DNA of 64,000 nt, from positions 2,294,001 to 2,358,000 of the forward strand of contig OY969122.1 in assembly GCA_963698085.1 (NCBI GenBank). Reading direction: 5' to 3'. The stretch is from VRUE01 sp963698085 (lineage in GTDB: Bacteria > Actinomycetota > Thermoleophilia > Solirubrobacterales > 70-9). The notes below the pieces were generated by a model, which saw only the letters and a list, made by a program, of their open reading frames with translations, searched no databases and had not been told where the DNA came from. How positions within the stretch are numbered: position 1 is the first letter of the stretch; each line of letters opens with the position of its first letter. The translations under genes and the position numbers were made by a program. Below are positions 33,614-43,854 of this stretch, in pieces.

Positions 33614-35108
33614 CACGTCTGAGCTGCGGATCGAGCCAAGTCTTGAGCAGGCGCGTGCGCTAGCTGCCGAAGGCAACGTCGTCCCGGTGCGCACACGTTT
33701 CGTCGACGACTGCGAGACGCCGGTCTCCGCCTTCCTTAAGTTGCGCGCCGGCGAGCCCGAGGGAGCGCCGTGCTTCCTGCTCGAGTCGGCGGAGCAGGGC
33801 CAGGTCGGCCGCTACTCCTTCGTCGGCATCCGCCCACGGTCGGTGCTGCGCTGGGGCGACGGTTTGCTGACAGAGACAGGCGGGGGGGATCGCCCGGCGC
33901 CAGATCCCTACACCGCCGTTGCTGACAGCCTCGCCCGCTTCCAGCTCGCCCCGGTCGAGGGCCTGCCGCCCTTCGCCGGCGGCGCCGTCGGCTTCTTCGG
34001 CTACGACCTGGTGCGGACTGTCGAGCCGCTCGCCGAGCCCAATCCGGACCCACTTGGGTTGCCGGACATGGCGCTGATGATCACCGATGTCCTGCTCGCC
34101 TTCGACCACCTGCGCCACGAGCTGACGATCATGTCCTGCGCCTTCGCCGACGACGAAGGCGGGATTGATGCCGCCTACGAGCGCGCTGTGGCGACGATCG
34201 CCGAGGTGCGCAACCGGCTGCGTGGCGCCGTCCCCGTGCCGGAGGCGCCCGCCCTCGTCGAGCCGCCGCGCTTCGTCTCCGGCATGGAACGCGAGGAGTT
34301 CGAAGCGGCGGTCGAGCGGATCGTCTCCTACGTCCACGCCGGCGATGCCTTCCAGGTCGTGCCCTCCCAACGTTTCTCGGCGCCGGCGCCGGTCGAGGCC
34401 TTCTCGGTTTACCGCGGCCTGCGCGCGGTAAACCCTTCGCCCTATATGTACTTCCTCGAGTTCGGCGACTTCCAGATCGCCGGCGCCTCGCCCGAGCCGC
34501 TGGTCAAGGTGCAAGGCCGACGGGTCGAGACGCGGCCGATCGCCGGCACCTACCCGCGGGGAGGGGATGAGGAGGAGGATCGCCGCCTCGCCGAGCGCCT
34601 CGTCAATGATCCCAAGGAGCGCTCCGAGCACGTGATGCTGGTCGACCTCGGCCGCAACGACCTCGGCCGCGTCTGCGAGTACGGCTCGGTCAGCGTCGAC
34701 GAGCTGATGGTCGTCGAGACTTACTCGCACGTCCTCCACATCGTCAGCCAGGTCTCGGGCACGCTGCGCGAGGACGTCGGGGCGATGGACGTCTTGCGCT
34801 CGGCCTTGCCCGCCGGCACCCTCTCGGGCGCCCCCAAGGTACGGGCGATGCAGATCATCGACGAGCTCGAGCCGGTCAAGCGCTGCTCCTACGGTGGCGC
34901 GATCGGCTACCTCTCCTGGAACGGCGACCTCGACACCGCGATCCACATCCGCACCGTTGTCGTCAAGGACGGCCAGCTCCACGTGCAGGCGGGTGGTGGC
35001 ACCGTCGCCGACGCCAAGCCGGCCTACGAGTACAACGAGTCGGTGAACAAGGCGAAAGCGGTCTTTCGCGCCGTCGAGCTGGCCTGCGAGCAACCGGACT
35101 GGCCATGA
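33597..35108 (+). CDS. trpE: Anthranilate synthase component I
   Basis: Converts chorismate to anthranilate with ammonia from TrpG. N-terminal feedback site LLESAEQGQVGRYSF (LLES binds tryptophan), catalytic region FQVVPSQRFSAP, SPYMYFLEFGDFQIAGASPE, GTYPRGGDEEED and PAGTLSGAPKVRAMQIIDEL. 503 residues. Starts inside hisIE and overlaps trpG by 4 bp. Confidence 0.95.
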   Translation: MAVAADTSELRIEPSLEQARALAAEGNVVPVRTRFVDDCETPVSAFLKLRAGEPEGAPCFLLESAEQGQVGRYSFVGIRPRSVLRWGDGLLTETGGGDRPAPDPYTAVADSLARFQLAPVEGLPPFAGGAVGFFGYDLVRTVEPLAEPNPDPLGLPDMALMITDVLLAFDHLRHELTIMSCAFADDEGGIDAAYERAVATIAEVRNRLRGAVPVPEAPALVEPPRFVSGMEREEFEAAVERIVSYVHAGDAFQVVPSQRFSAPAPVEAFSVYRGLRAVNPSPYMYFLEFGDFQIAGASPEPLVKVQGRRVETRPIAGTYPRGGDEEEDRRLAERLVNDPKERSEHVMLVDLGRNDLGRVCEYGSVSVDELMVVETYSHVLHIVSQVSGTLREDVGAMDVLRSALPAGTLSGAPKVRAMQIIDELEPVKRCSYGGAIGYLSWNGDLDTAIHIRTVVVKDGQLHVQAGGGTVADAKPAYEYNESVNKAKAVFRAVELACEQPDWP

Positions 35109-35716
35109 AGGTTCTGGTCATCGACAACTACGACAGCTTCACCTACAACCTCGTCCAATACCTGGGGGAGTTGGGGGGGGAGGTGGAGGTTGTGCGCAAC
35201 GACCGCGCCGAGGTCGGCGAGCTGCTGGAACGTGGGGCGGACCGCCTTGTCGTCTCGCCCGGCCCCTGCACGCCCACCGAGGCCGGCATCTCGGTCGAGG
35301 CGATCCGGAGCTTCGCCGAAGCCCGCACGCCCGTGCTGGGCGTCTGCCTCGGGCACCAGTCGCTGGTCGAGGCCTTCGGCGGCCGCACCGTGCAGGGCGA
35401 GCCGATCCACGGCAAGGATGCAGAGGTCGACCACGACGGCAAGGCGATCTACGCTGACCTGCCGAGCCCGCTGGTTGCCGGCCGTTACCACTCACTGGTC
35501 GCCGACCCGGACCTGCCCGAGGAGCTCGAGCTCAGCGCCAGCCTCGGCGACGTCGTGATGGGCGTGCGCCACCGCGAGCTGCCGGCGGAGGGCGTCCAGT
35601 TCCACCCCGAGTCCGTGCTCACTCCGCAGGGAAAGCACCTGCTGGCCAACTTCCTGGGAGCGCGTTCGCAGTTTGTAGGGATGAGTCCGACAAATAGCGA
35701 ACGCGAGGAGGATTGA
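35105..35716 (+). CDS. trpG: Anthranilate synthase component II (glutamine amidotransferase)
   Basis: Class I glutamine amidotransferase that feeds ammonia to TrpE. Triad: Cys in LGVCLGHQSLVEAFGG, His and Glu in GVQFHPESVLTPQG. IDNYDSFTYNLVQYLGELGG is the family start. Could also serve p-aminobenzoate synthesis, as TrpG/PabA often does. ATGA overlap with trpE; an AGGAGG near its end serves trpD. Confidence 0.94.
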   Translation: MKVLVIDNYDSFTYNLVQYLGELGGEVEVVRNDRAEVGELLERGADRLVVSPGPCTPTEAGISVEAIRSFAEARTPVLGVCLGHQSLVEAFGGRTVQGEPIHGKDAEVDHDGKAIYADLPSPLVAGRYHSLVADPDLPEELELSASLGDVVMGVRHRELPAEGVQFHPESVLTPQGKHLLANFLGARSQFVGMSPTNSEREED

Positions 35717-36744
35717 TGCCCAACGACGTCGTCACCCGGGCGGTCGACGCCGTTTGCCAAGGCGACCACCTGACCGTCGACCACGCTGCAGCAGTGCTCG
35801 CCGAGATCATGGAGGGCCGCACCGACGAGGTGCAGACGGGCGCCTTCCTGATCGCCTTGCGGGCGAAGGGAGAGACGGTGCCGGAGCTGGTCGGCCTGGC
35901 GCGGACGATGCGCTCGCTTGCCCATGCGGTCGAGACCTCGCGCGAGGATCTCGTTGACACTGCCGGTACTGGCGGCGGGCCCTCGACCTTCAACATCTCG
36001 ACTACGGCGGCGCTGGTTGCCGCCGGTGCGGGTTGCGCCATCGCCAAGCACGGCAATCGCTCCAACACCAGCCGCTGCGGCTCCGCCGACCTGCTGGAAG
36101 CGCTCGGGGTCAACATCGAACTCGACCCGGTGCGGGTCGGGCAGTGCATCGACGAAGTCGGCTTTGGCTTCATGTTCGCCCCGCGGCACCACGCCGCGAT
36201 GGCCCACGTCGTGCCGGTGCGCAAGGCGCTCGGCGTGCGCACGATCTTCAACTTCCTCGGCCCGCTGACCAACCCGGCCGGGGCCGAGCGCCAGCTGCTC
36301 GGCGTCTCCGATCGCCACTACCAGGAGACGATTGCCGAGGCTCTGGTTGGCTTGGACAGCGTGCGGGCGATGGTCGTCACCGCCGAGGATGGTGTTGATG
36401 AGCTATCGATCTCTACCCGCACCCGAGTGATCGAGGTCGCCGACAGCCGCACCAAGGAGTGGTTTGTCGACCCGGGGGAATTCGGCCTTGCCACTGGCGA
36501 GCTGGAGCAGGTAGCCGGCGGCAGCCCGGAAGAGAACGCGGCGGCCTCTCGGGCGGTTCTGGGGGGAGAGGGTGGTCCGCGCCGCGACGTCGTCCTACTC
36601 AACGCCGGAGCCGCAATCTACGTCGGTGGCCTTGCCGGCAGTCTCGGCGAGGGTGTGGAGCGGGCAGCGACCGCCGTAGATAGCGGTGCTGCCCGCGAGC
36701 TGCTCGACCGGCTGGTTGCAACTACTGCCCAGCTAGCCGACTAG
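35716..36744 (+). CDS. trpD: Anthranilate phosphoribosyltransferase
   Basis: Transfers phosphoribose from PRPP to anthranilate. Signature DTAGTGGGPSTFNISTTAAL (PRPP loop; the usual GTGGD is GTGGG here) and KHGNRSNTSRCGSADLLEALG. Start: ATG 35716 has AGGAGG 6 nt upstream and gives 342 residues; TTG 35713 would add one. Overlaps trpG by 1 bp. Confidence 0.94.
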   Translation: MPNDVVTRAVDAVCQGDHLTVDHAAAVLAEIMEGRTDEVQTGAFLIALRAKGETVPELVGLARTMRSLAHAVETSREDLVDTAGTGGGPSTFNISTTAALVAAGAGCAIAKHGNRSNTSRCGSADLLEALGVNIELDPVRVGQCIDEVGFGFMFAPRHHAAMAHVVPVRKALGVRTIFNFLGPLTNPAGAERQLLGVSDRHYQETIAEALVGLDSVRAMVVTAEDGVDELSISTRTRVIEVADSRTKEWFVDPGEFGLATGELEQVAGGSPEENAAASRAVLGGEGGPRRDVVLLNAGAAIYVGGLAGSLGEGVERAATAVDSGAARELLDRLVATTAQLAD

Positions 36745-36776
36745 GTCGGCCGACTCGACTAGGCTTTCTTTCTCTC

Positions 36777-37583
36777 GTGGGAATGCTCGAGCAGCTGATC
36801 GCCGCGGCGCGCGCAGGGGTCGAGGACCGCCGCGCGCAGACCTCTCAGGCCGACCTCGAATCGAGGCTGCAGAGCCGCGGCCACGACCGCCCCTTCAACG
36901 AGGCGCTGGTCCGGCCGGGCCTCTCGATCATCGCTGAGTTCAAGCGGCGCTCTCCCAGCGCTGGGGAGATCTCGGCTGTGGCGAACGTGGCGGAGCAGGT
37001 CGGCGCCTATGAGCGCGGCGGCGCGGCGGCGCTCTCGGTGCTGACCGACGAGCAGCACTTCGGTGGCTCGCTGGAGGATCTTCGCGGCGCCCGCGCTGCC
37101 TGCAGCCTGCCGATTTTGCGCAAGGACTTCATCGTCGACCCCTACCAGTTGGTCGAGGCTGCGGTCAACGGCGCCGACGCTGTTCTGCTGATCGTCAGGG
37201 CTCTTGAGGACGTCGAGCTGCGGGAGATGTATGAGGGAGCACGGAGCCTCGACCTCGACTGCCTGGTCGAGGTGCACGACGGCGAGGAGTTGGAGCGGGC
37301 GCTGCAGCTCGACGCCGACGTGATCGGCATCAACAACCGCAACCTCGACGAGGGTGAGGTCGACGTTGCCACGACCTATGAGCTGATGCCAGACGTGCCG
37401 GCGGGGAAGACCGTCGTCGCCGAGAGTGGGATCTCGTCTCGGGCGGAGCTGGAAGAGCTCGAGCGGGTCGGCGTCGATGCCGTGCTGATCGGTTCTGCGC
37501 TGATGAGCAGCGTCGACCCTGAGGCCTTGACGCGGGAGCTGACCGGGGTCGATGAGGGGACCCGCGAGCACCACCTGCCCTGA
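36777..37583 (+). CDS. trpC: Indole-3-glycerol phosphate synthase
   Basis: Ring closure to indole-3-glycerol phosphate. TIM barrel with IIAEFKRRSPSAGEIS, SVLTDEQHFGGS, ILRKDFIVDPYQ, INNRNLDEGEVD and VAESGISSRAEL. 268 residues. GTG 36777 (ATG 36783 possible). TAGGCT at 36760 could be a -10. A terminator follows, so trpC ends the first trp segment. Confidence 0.95.
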   Translation: MGMLEQLIAAARAGVEDRRAQTSQADLESRLQSRGHDRPFNEALVRPGLSIIAEFKRRSPSAGEISAVANVAEQVGAYERGGAAALSVLTDEQHFGGSLEDLRGARAACSLPILRKDFIVDPYQLVEAAVNGADAVLLIVRALEDVELREMYEGARSLDLDCLVEVHDGEELERALQLDADVIGINNRNLDEGEVDVATTYELMPDVPAGKTVVAESGISSRAELEELERVGVDAVLIGSALMSSVDPEALTRELTGVDEGTREHHLP

Positions 37584-37615
37584 TCGACGTCCTCCCCTCA
37601 GGGCGCTGACTTTTT
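37577..37615 (+). terminator. Possible terminator after trpC
   Basis: GCCCTGA and TCAGGGC form a 7-bp stem with a 14-nt loop overlapping the trpC stop; TTTTT comes 6 nt later. A modest intrinsic terminator. Confidence 0.5.
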
Positions 37616-37653
37616 AGAAGAACTTTGAAGAGGTACTCCATCATCGCTTGGCG

Positions 37654-38865
37654 ATGAGGCAACTCTTCAAGACGTCGTTCGGCTCCGCACTTCTCGGTGG
37701 CGCTGTTGTCGCAGCATTTGGTTGGATCGCGATTGCGGCTGGCTGGATCCAGGCGGACGACAGCGGCTCGACCGTCACCGTTTCTCAGCCGTTGGCCGCT
37801 CCCGTCAGCGCCAGCGACGAAAGCGACGATCGCAACCTCGTCAATCAGATCTACCGGCGCGACGGGCAGGGAGTCGCTTTCATCAGCGCCAAGCAAGACG
37901 CAGGCGACTCGCCGGGCATCAACCCGTTCGGCGAACCCGAAGGCGAAGGTGGCACCGCGACCGGATCCGGTTTCCTGATCGACACCGAGGGGCACGTGAT
38001 CACCAACAGCCATGTGGTCGAGGGAGCCGAGGGGGTCGAGGTAAAACTCGGCTCCTCGGAGACGAGCTATGAGGCCGAAGTCGTCGGCACCGACCCGGCT
38101 ACCGACGTGGCCTTGCTCAAGGTCGACGCTCCCGTCGACAGCCTGCACCCGCTCTCACTGGGCGACTCCTCGAAGATCGAAGTTGGCGACCCGGTCGTCG
38201 CGATCGGCAACCCGTTCGGGCTCGACCGCACGGTGACCAGCGGCATCGTCTCGGCCCTGCAACGCCAGATCCAGGCTCCGAACGGCTTCTCGATCTCGCA
38301 CGTGATCCAGACCGATGCCGCGATCAACCCCGGCAACTCCGGAGGGCCGCTGATCGACGCCAGCGGCAGCGTGATCGGGATCAACTCCCAGATCCAGACC
38401 GGTGGCACCAGCCGCGGCAACGTCGGCATCGGCTTCGCAGTGCCGATCAACACCGCGCGCGAAGTGGTACGGGAGATCGAAGAGAACGGCGAAGTAAAAC
38501 ACGCCTATTTGGGGATCAGCGGTGGCAGCATCACCCCCGACGTCGCCAAGGCGCTGAAGCTGCCGGTCAGCTCGGGCGTGCTCGTCAACGAAGTCGTCAA
38601 GGGCGGCCCTGCTGATGAGGCGGGCCTCAAGGGTGGCGACACCTCGGCGACGATTGAAGGCGCAAACCTGAGACTCGGCGGCGACGTGATCACAGAGGTC
38701 GATGGCGAGAAGGTCAGCGACATGGAAGAGGTGATCAACGCGGTCAACGCGGCGTCGCCTGGAGATGAGATGGAGCTGACTGTGGATCGGGACGGGGAGA
38801 CGAAGACGGTCACGGTGACGCTCGGCGTTCGCCCGGATTCGGCTGAAGAAGTGCCGTCGCGCTAG
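37654..38865 (+). CDS. HtrA/DegP-type serine protease with PDZ domain
   Basis: Membrane-anchored periplasm-side quality-control protease. N-terminal membrane segment (ALLGGAVVAAFGWIAIAAGWI), then a trypsin-like domain with His in VITNSHVVEGAE, Asp in PATDVALLKVD and Ser in INPGNSGGPLID. A C-terminal PDZ domain (from AYLGISGGSITPDVAKAL) includes GVLVNEVVKGGPADEAGLKG. 403 residues from ATG 37654. It stands between trpC and trpF, with no evident metabolic link. Confidence 0.93.
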   Translation: MRQLFKTSFGSALLGGAVVAAFGWIAIAAGWIQADDSGSTVTVSQPLAAPVSASDESDDRNLVNQIYRRDGQGVAFISAKQDAGDSPGINPFGEPEGEGGTATGSGFLIDTEGHVITNSHVVEGAEGVEVKLGSSETSYEAEVVGTDPATDVALLKVDAPVDSLHPLSLGDSSKIEVGDPVVAIGNPFGLDRTVTSGIVSALQRQIQAPNGFSISHVIQTDAAINPGNSGGPLIDASGSVIGINSQIQTGGTSRGNVGIGFAVPINTAREVVREIEENGEVKHAYLGISGGSITPDVAKALKLPVSSGVLVNEVVKGGPADEAGLKGGDTSATIEGANLRLGGDVITEVDGEKVSDMEEVINAVNAASPGDEMELTVDRDGETKTVTVTLGVRPDSAEEVPSR

Positions 38866-38885
38866 GGCTGCCATAAGCCGTCGCG

Positions 38886-38891
38886 TACGCT
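38886..38891 (+). promoter_or_regulatory. -10 element of trpF
   Basis: TACGCT, exactly 6 nt before the trpF ATG at 38898. It implies that trpF-trpB-trpA are transcribed separately from trpE-G-D-C. Confidence 0.5.
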
Positions 38892-38897
38892 TGCTTT

Positions 38898-39529
38898 ATG
38901 CGGGTCAAGATCTGCGGGATCACCAATCTGGATGACGCTGCTGAGGCTGTGCGGCTCGGGGCTTGGGCAATTGGTTTGATCCACTTCGCCGAGAGTCCTA
39001 GGGCAGTCGAGCCGACCGAGGCCGTGCGGATTGCCGCTGCTTTTCGGCGCAAGTGCGAGGTTGTTGGGGTCTTTGTCAATCCCGAACTTGATGAAGTCGC
39101 CAAGGCGGTTGAGGACGAGGGGCTGACTATGGTCCAGCTGAATGGGGAAGAGGGGCCTTCGTTTTGCGCGGAGGTGGCTCGTAAAACGGGGTTGAAGGTG
39201 ATCAAGGCTGTGCATGTGTCGAGTGCGGCCGACATCCACGCAGCCGAGGCGTTGCGGACCGACTTCCATCTTTTCGACAAGGGCGCAAAGGACCTCTGGG
39301 GCGGGACCGGGGAGAGCTTTGACTGGGGGTTGTTGGCTGAGCGGCGCTCCGCGGTGCCGGCGATCCTTGCCGGTGGGCTGCGTCCCGACAACGTCGCCGA
39401 GGCGATCGCCGTCACCCGTCCCTACGCCGTCGACGTGGCGAGTGGGGTCGAGGCCGAGCCGGGCCGCAAGGACCACGCCGCGATGACCACTTTCTTCGAG
39501 GCCGCACAGACGGCTAGCGTTACCTCCGG

Positions 39530-39533
<4 letters not shown>
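38898..39533 (+). CDS. trpF: Phosphoribosylanthranilate isomerase
   Basis: Amadori rearrangement of phosphoribosylanthranilate. TIM barrel with the catalytic Cys in VKICGITNLDDA and Asp in HLFDKGAKDLWGGTGESFDW; AGGLRPDNVAEAI and DVASGVEAEPGRKDH. 211 residues. ATGA overlap with trpB. Confidence 0.94.
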
Positions 39534-40695
<1,162 letters not shown>

Positions 40696-40711
<16 letters not shown>

Positions 40712-40761
40712 CTCCCCAGAGCAACAGCGGGGAGGCTCTGGGGAATCACCCCCGGGGCTCC
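40696..40761. repeat. Palindromic element, family IV, copy 2 (trpB-trpA junction)
   Basis: 66 nt: GGAGCCCCGGGGGTGACTCC... arms with one C/T difference, closing stem CCCCAGAG with CTCTGGGG, loop CAACAGCGGGGAGG. The loop is the exact reverse complement of the prmA copy's loop, while the arms are unrelated. It overlaps the trpB stop codon. Confidence 0.9.
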
Positions 40762-40794
40762 ATCCCAGGAGCGACGACTGACGAGAAGCTTGGG

Positions 40795-41628
40795 GTGACG
40801 ACGGGCAATGAGCTAGAAGCGACGGCGACCGGCGAGGAGCGGATAGCGGCTGCCTTTGGAGCTGCGAGGGACGAGGGGCGGGCGGCGCTTATGCCCTACA
40901 TGATGGCTGGGTATCCGGATCGGGAGGCGTCGGTTGGGATTGCTGCTGCTTATGTGGATTCCGGGGCTGATCTGATCGAGCTTGGGGTGCCTTTCTCCGA
41001 TCCGCTTGCGGATGGGCCGACGATTCACGCTGCGGCTACTGCGGCGCTTGACGCTGGCACGACCTTGGAGGTTGCCCTCGAGATCTGCGAGTCGGTCTCC
41101 GCTCGGGTGCCGGTTGTACTGATGGCCTACTCGAACATGATCCTCGCTCACGGCGGTCCGGGGGAGTTCACTGGCCGTGCCGCTGCGGCTGGCGCGGCTG
41201 GGGCGATCGTCCCGGACCTGCCGCTCGATGAGGCCGACGAGGTGCGCGAGGCGCTGGCGGGTGCTGGCCTTGCCCTAGTGCCCTTGCTCGCTCCAACTAC
41301 GACGGCCGAGCGGCGCGGGCGCATCTGCGCTGCCGCGCGCGGCTTCGTCTACGTCGTCTCCAGCGTTGGCACGACCGGGGAGCGCCGGCAGCTTCCGCTT
41401 GGCCTCGCAGAGCTGGTCGCGGCGACCAGAGCCGAGGCGGAGGTGCCCGTCGCCGTTGGCTTCGGGATCGGCACGCCCGAGCAGGCGGCCGAGGTGGGCG
41501 CGGTCGCCGACGGCGTGATCGTCGGCAGCCGCCTGGTCCGGGCTGCCGGCGAGGCGGGCTCGACCGCGGCCGCGGTTGGGGCGGTTGGCTCCTTCCTGCG
41601 CGAGGCGCGGGCCGCGCTCGTCGCTTAG
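40795..41628 (+). CDS. trpA: Tryptophan synthase alpha chain
   Basis: Cleaves indole-3-glycerol phosphate to indole. Catalytic Glu and Asp in LIELGVPFSDPLADGPTIH; phosphate site GFGIGTPEQAAEVGAVADG. GTG 40795 gives 277 residues, close to the family's ~268. The frame is open back to GTG 40708 in a GTGA overlap with trpB, but that reading would start the protein with palindrome-encoded residues. Confidence 0.93.
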   Translation: MTTGNELEATATGEERIAAAFGAARDEGRAALMPYMMAGYPDREASVGIAAAYVDSGADLIELGVPFSDPLADGPTIHAAATAALDAGTTLEVALEICESVSARVPVVLMAYSNMILAHGGPGEFTGRAAAAGAAGAIVPDLPLDEADEVREALAGAGLALVPLLAPTTTAERRGRICAAARGFVYVVSSVGTTGERRQLPLGLAELVAATRAEAEVPVAVGFGIGTPEQAAEVGAVADGVIVGSRLVRAAGEAGSTAAAVGAVGSFLREARAALVA

Positions 41629-41658
41629 ACCGCCGACTCGACTAGGATTCCGGCCGTT

Positions 41659-41808
41659 ATGGGACTCATCGTTAGCCTCTTCCTGGCGCTTGCCGCCACC
41701 ACCATCGGTTACACCTGGCTCGGGCAGGGCGGCGCCGTCGCCGGCATGATCTTCCTCACGATCCTCTTGATCGGTGCGAGCATCCGAGTGTTCAAACCAC
41801 GCGCCTGA
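41659..41808 (+). CDS. Small two-helix membrane protein (49 aa)
   Basis: 49 codons starting MGLIVSLFLALAATTIGYTW, with a second hydrophobic stretch AGMIFLTILLIGA and a basic end RVFKPRA. TAGGAT lies 10 nt before the ATG. No family recognised. Clean start, stop and two membrane helices support a real gene. Confidence 0.55.
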   Translation: MGLIVSLFLALAATTIGYTWLGQGGAVAGMIFLTILLIGASIRVFKPRA

Positions 41809-41815
41809 GGCCTCC

Positions 41816-42631
41816 TCAGGCCCGGGTGGCGACGACCTGCAGGTACTCGGGCTCGAGCACCAGCGCCCGGTCTCCAGCGACGTTGTTCTGCTCGAGGTAG
41901 CTGCGCAGGTCGGCAGTCAGGGCCTCCTCTCCCTCCGGCCCGACTCGCTCGTAGGCGACCTTGGTCGGACCGAAGTAGGTTCGGAAGAACTCGAGGAAAT
42001 GGTCGGCCGACCTGAACGCCTGCCGTGCCTTGCGGCGCTCGATGCGCAGCTCTGAGACGCCGTCGCCGAACAGCTCGCGCAGCCCCTCCTCGGTTCCCCA
42101 GCGAAGCGGTGATTGGACCCCGGGCGGCGGTGGTGCGTGTTTGGCGATCGTCATGAACATCTTACCTACGCCGCCGTCGGGCACCCAGTTGGCCATGCCG
42201 ATCCGCCCCCCGGGCTTGCAGGCGCGCAGCAGCTCGGCCGCCGCCTTCTCTTGGTCGGCGGCAAACATCGCGCCGAAGGTCGACATCACGACGTCAAACT
42301 CCGCGTCCTCAACGGGCAGAGCGGTAGCGTCGCCCTCGACGAATTCGATCTCGAGCCGTTCGGCTGCCGCGCGCTCGCGACCACGCTCGAGCAGCGCTGG
42401 CACAAAATCGACCCCGACGACATTTCCCCAGGTTCGTCGTGCCGCGGCAATCGCGCCGTTGCCGCTTCCGCAGGCGACATCCAGCACCCGCTCGCCGGGC
42501 ATCAGGTCGAGCGTTTCGGCTAGCTCCTCGGCAACCATCATCACGATGCCGGCGACCATCGCGAAGTCACCTTCGGACCAAGTCTTCTGCTGCATGTCGC
42601 GAACCGCCCCCAAGTCAACTGAGCCGCTCAT
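41816..42631 (-). CDS. Class I SAM-dependent methyltransferase
   Basis: 271-residue methyltransferase: motif I VLDVACGSGNGAIAAA, post-I acidic VGVDFVPALLERGRER, FVEGDATALPVEDAEFDVVM. Resembles UbiE-like small-molecule methyltransferases; the substrate is unknown. ATG 42631 is preceded by AGGGAG at ideal spacing, so the 21 extra upstream codons are not used. Confidence 0.87.
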   Translation of the reverse strand: MSGSVDLGAVRDMQQKTWSEGDFAMVAGIVMMVAEELAETLDLMPGERVLDVACGSGNGAIAAARRTWGNVVGVDFVPALLERGRERAAAERLEIEFVEGDATALPVEDAEFDVVMSTFGAMFAADQEKAAAELLRACKPGGRIGMANWVPDGGVGKMFMTIAKHAPPPPGVQSPLRWGTEEGLRELFGDGVSELRIERRKARQAFRSADHFLEFFRTYFGPTKVAYERVGPEGEEALTADLRSYLEQNNVAGDRALVLEPEYLQVVATRA

Positions 42632-42698
42632 CTCGCTCCCTTCGTGTTTTTGCGGTTGCCACTCCAACTTATCGCCCTGCACCGCGTTCGGCACCTTC

Positions 42699-42704
42699 TA
42701 ATCT
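42699..42704 (+). promoter_or_regulatory. -10 element of pfkA
   Basis: TAATCT, exactly 6 nt before the ATG at 42711. Confidence 0.5.
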
Positions 42705-42710
42705 GCCTCC

Positions 42711-43739
42711 ATGCGGATCGGCGTACTCACCGGCGGGGGCGATTGCCCCGGGCTCAATGCGGTGATCCGGGCGATCGTCCGCAAAGGCGTCGAACAGCAG
42801 GATCACGAGTTCGTCGGCTACCGCGATGGCTGGCACGGTCCGCTGCACGGAGTGAGCAGCAAGCTCGGCGTGCCGGAGGTGCGCGGCATCCTGCCCCGCG
42901 GCGGCACGATCCTGGGCTCCTCGCGGACCAACCCCTTCAAGGAGGACGGCGGTGCCGAGCGGATCGTCGAGAACCTGGCGAGCGAAGGGGTCGACGGACT
43001 GATTGCGATCGGTGGTGAGGACACGCTTGGCGTCGCCGCCCGGCTGCACGCGGAGCACGGCGTCCGCGTCGTCGGCGTGCCGAAGACGATCGACAACGAC
43101 CTCGGTGCCACCGACTACACCTTCGGCTTCGACACGGCGGTAAATATCGCGATGGAGGCGATCGACCGCCTACACACGACCGCCGACAGCCACCACCGTG
43201 TCTTGATCGTCGAGGTCATGGGTCGGCACGCGGGTTGGATCGCTTTCCACGCCGGTCTCGCCGGCGGCGCAAACGTGATCCTGATCCCCGAGCAGCCCTT
43301 CGATTTGGAAAAGGTCTGCGAGCTGGTTGGGCGCAGGCTGGAGGCGCGCTTCGCGCCGATCGTCGTCATCTCCGAGGGCGCTCAGCCAACAGGCAGCATG
43401 CCCGAGACCCAGGCCAAAGGGCTCGACGCCTTCGGCCATGTCCGCCTCGGCGGCATCGCCCACTGGCTCGAGGGAGAGATCGAGCGGCTAACTGGTAAGG
43501 AGACGCGGGCGACGGTGCTTGGGCACGTGCAGCGCGGCGGCACCCCGACTGCGTTCGACCGCGTCCTGGCGACGCGCTTTGGCCTGCACGCGATCGACGC
43601 TGCCGATGCCGGCGAGTGGGGCAAGATGACGGCGTTGCGCGGGACCGAGATTCGGTTGGTCGATCTGAAAGATGCTGTCGATGAGCTCAAGACCGTTCCG
43701 AAGGAGCTCTACGGAGAGGCTGAGGTCTTCTTTGGCTAA
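42711..43739 (+). CDS. 6-phosphofructokinase with PPi-type active-site residues
   Basis: Phosphorylates fructose 6-phosphate. Start MRIGVLTGGGDCPGLNAVIR, catalytic PKTIDNDL, MGRHAGWIAFHAGLAGGANV. In place of the ATP-enzyme GGDGS the sequence is GGEDT, and the first residue of the TIDND motif is preceded by K (PKTIDND, not PGTIDND). Asp at position 104 and Lys at 124 (E. coli numbering) are the residues reported for pyrophosphate-dependent enzymes, so PPi is the likelier donor. 342 residues. Confidence 0.9.
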   Translation: MRIGVLTGGGDCPGLNAVIRAIVRKGVEQQDHEFVGYRDGWHGPLHGVSSKLGVPEVRGILPRGGTILGSSRTNPFKEDGGAERIVENLASEGVDGLIAIGGEDTLGVAARLHAEHGVRVVGVPKTIDNDLGATDYTFGFDTAVNIAMEAIDRLHTTADSHHRVLIVEVMGRHAGWIAFHAGLAGGANVILIPEQPFDLEKVCELVGRRLEARFAPIVVISEGAQPTGSMPETQAKGLDAFGHVRLGGIAHWLEGEIERLTGKETRATVLGHVQRGGTPTAFDRVLATRFGLHAIDAADAGEWGKMTALRGTEIRLVDLKDAVDELKTVPKELYGEAEVFFG

Positions 43740-43745
43740 GTGGTG

Positions 43746-43854
43746 GGGGAGGTGCAGGTGACCCCTCCACGAAGGCCGTCGCGCAGCTGGTTCGCATCCG
43801 TGAGTTCGAGGCGCGGTCCCTGGAGCCTTCGTGGAGGGGTCACCTGCTCCTCCC
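43746..43854. repeat. Palindromic element, family III, copy 1
   Basis: 109 nt. Arms GGTGACCCCTCCACGAAGG and its complement, extended by GGGGGAGGTGCA. The loop (about 50 nt) contains GCGCAGCTGGTTCGC and GGCGCGGTCCC. The reverse complement of the copy at 44340 has the same loop segments. Confidence 0.9.
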
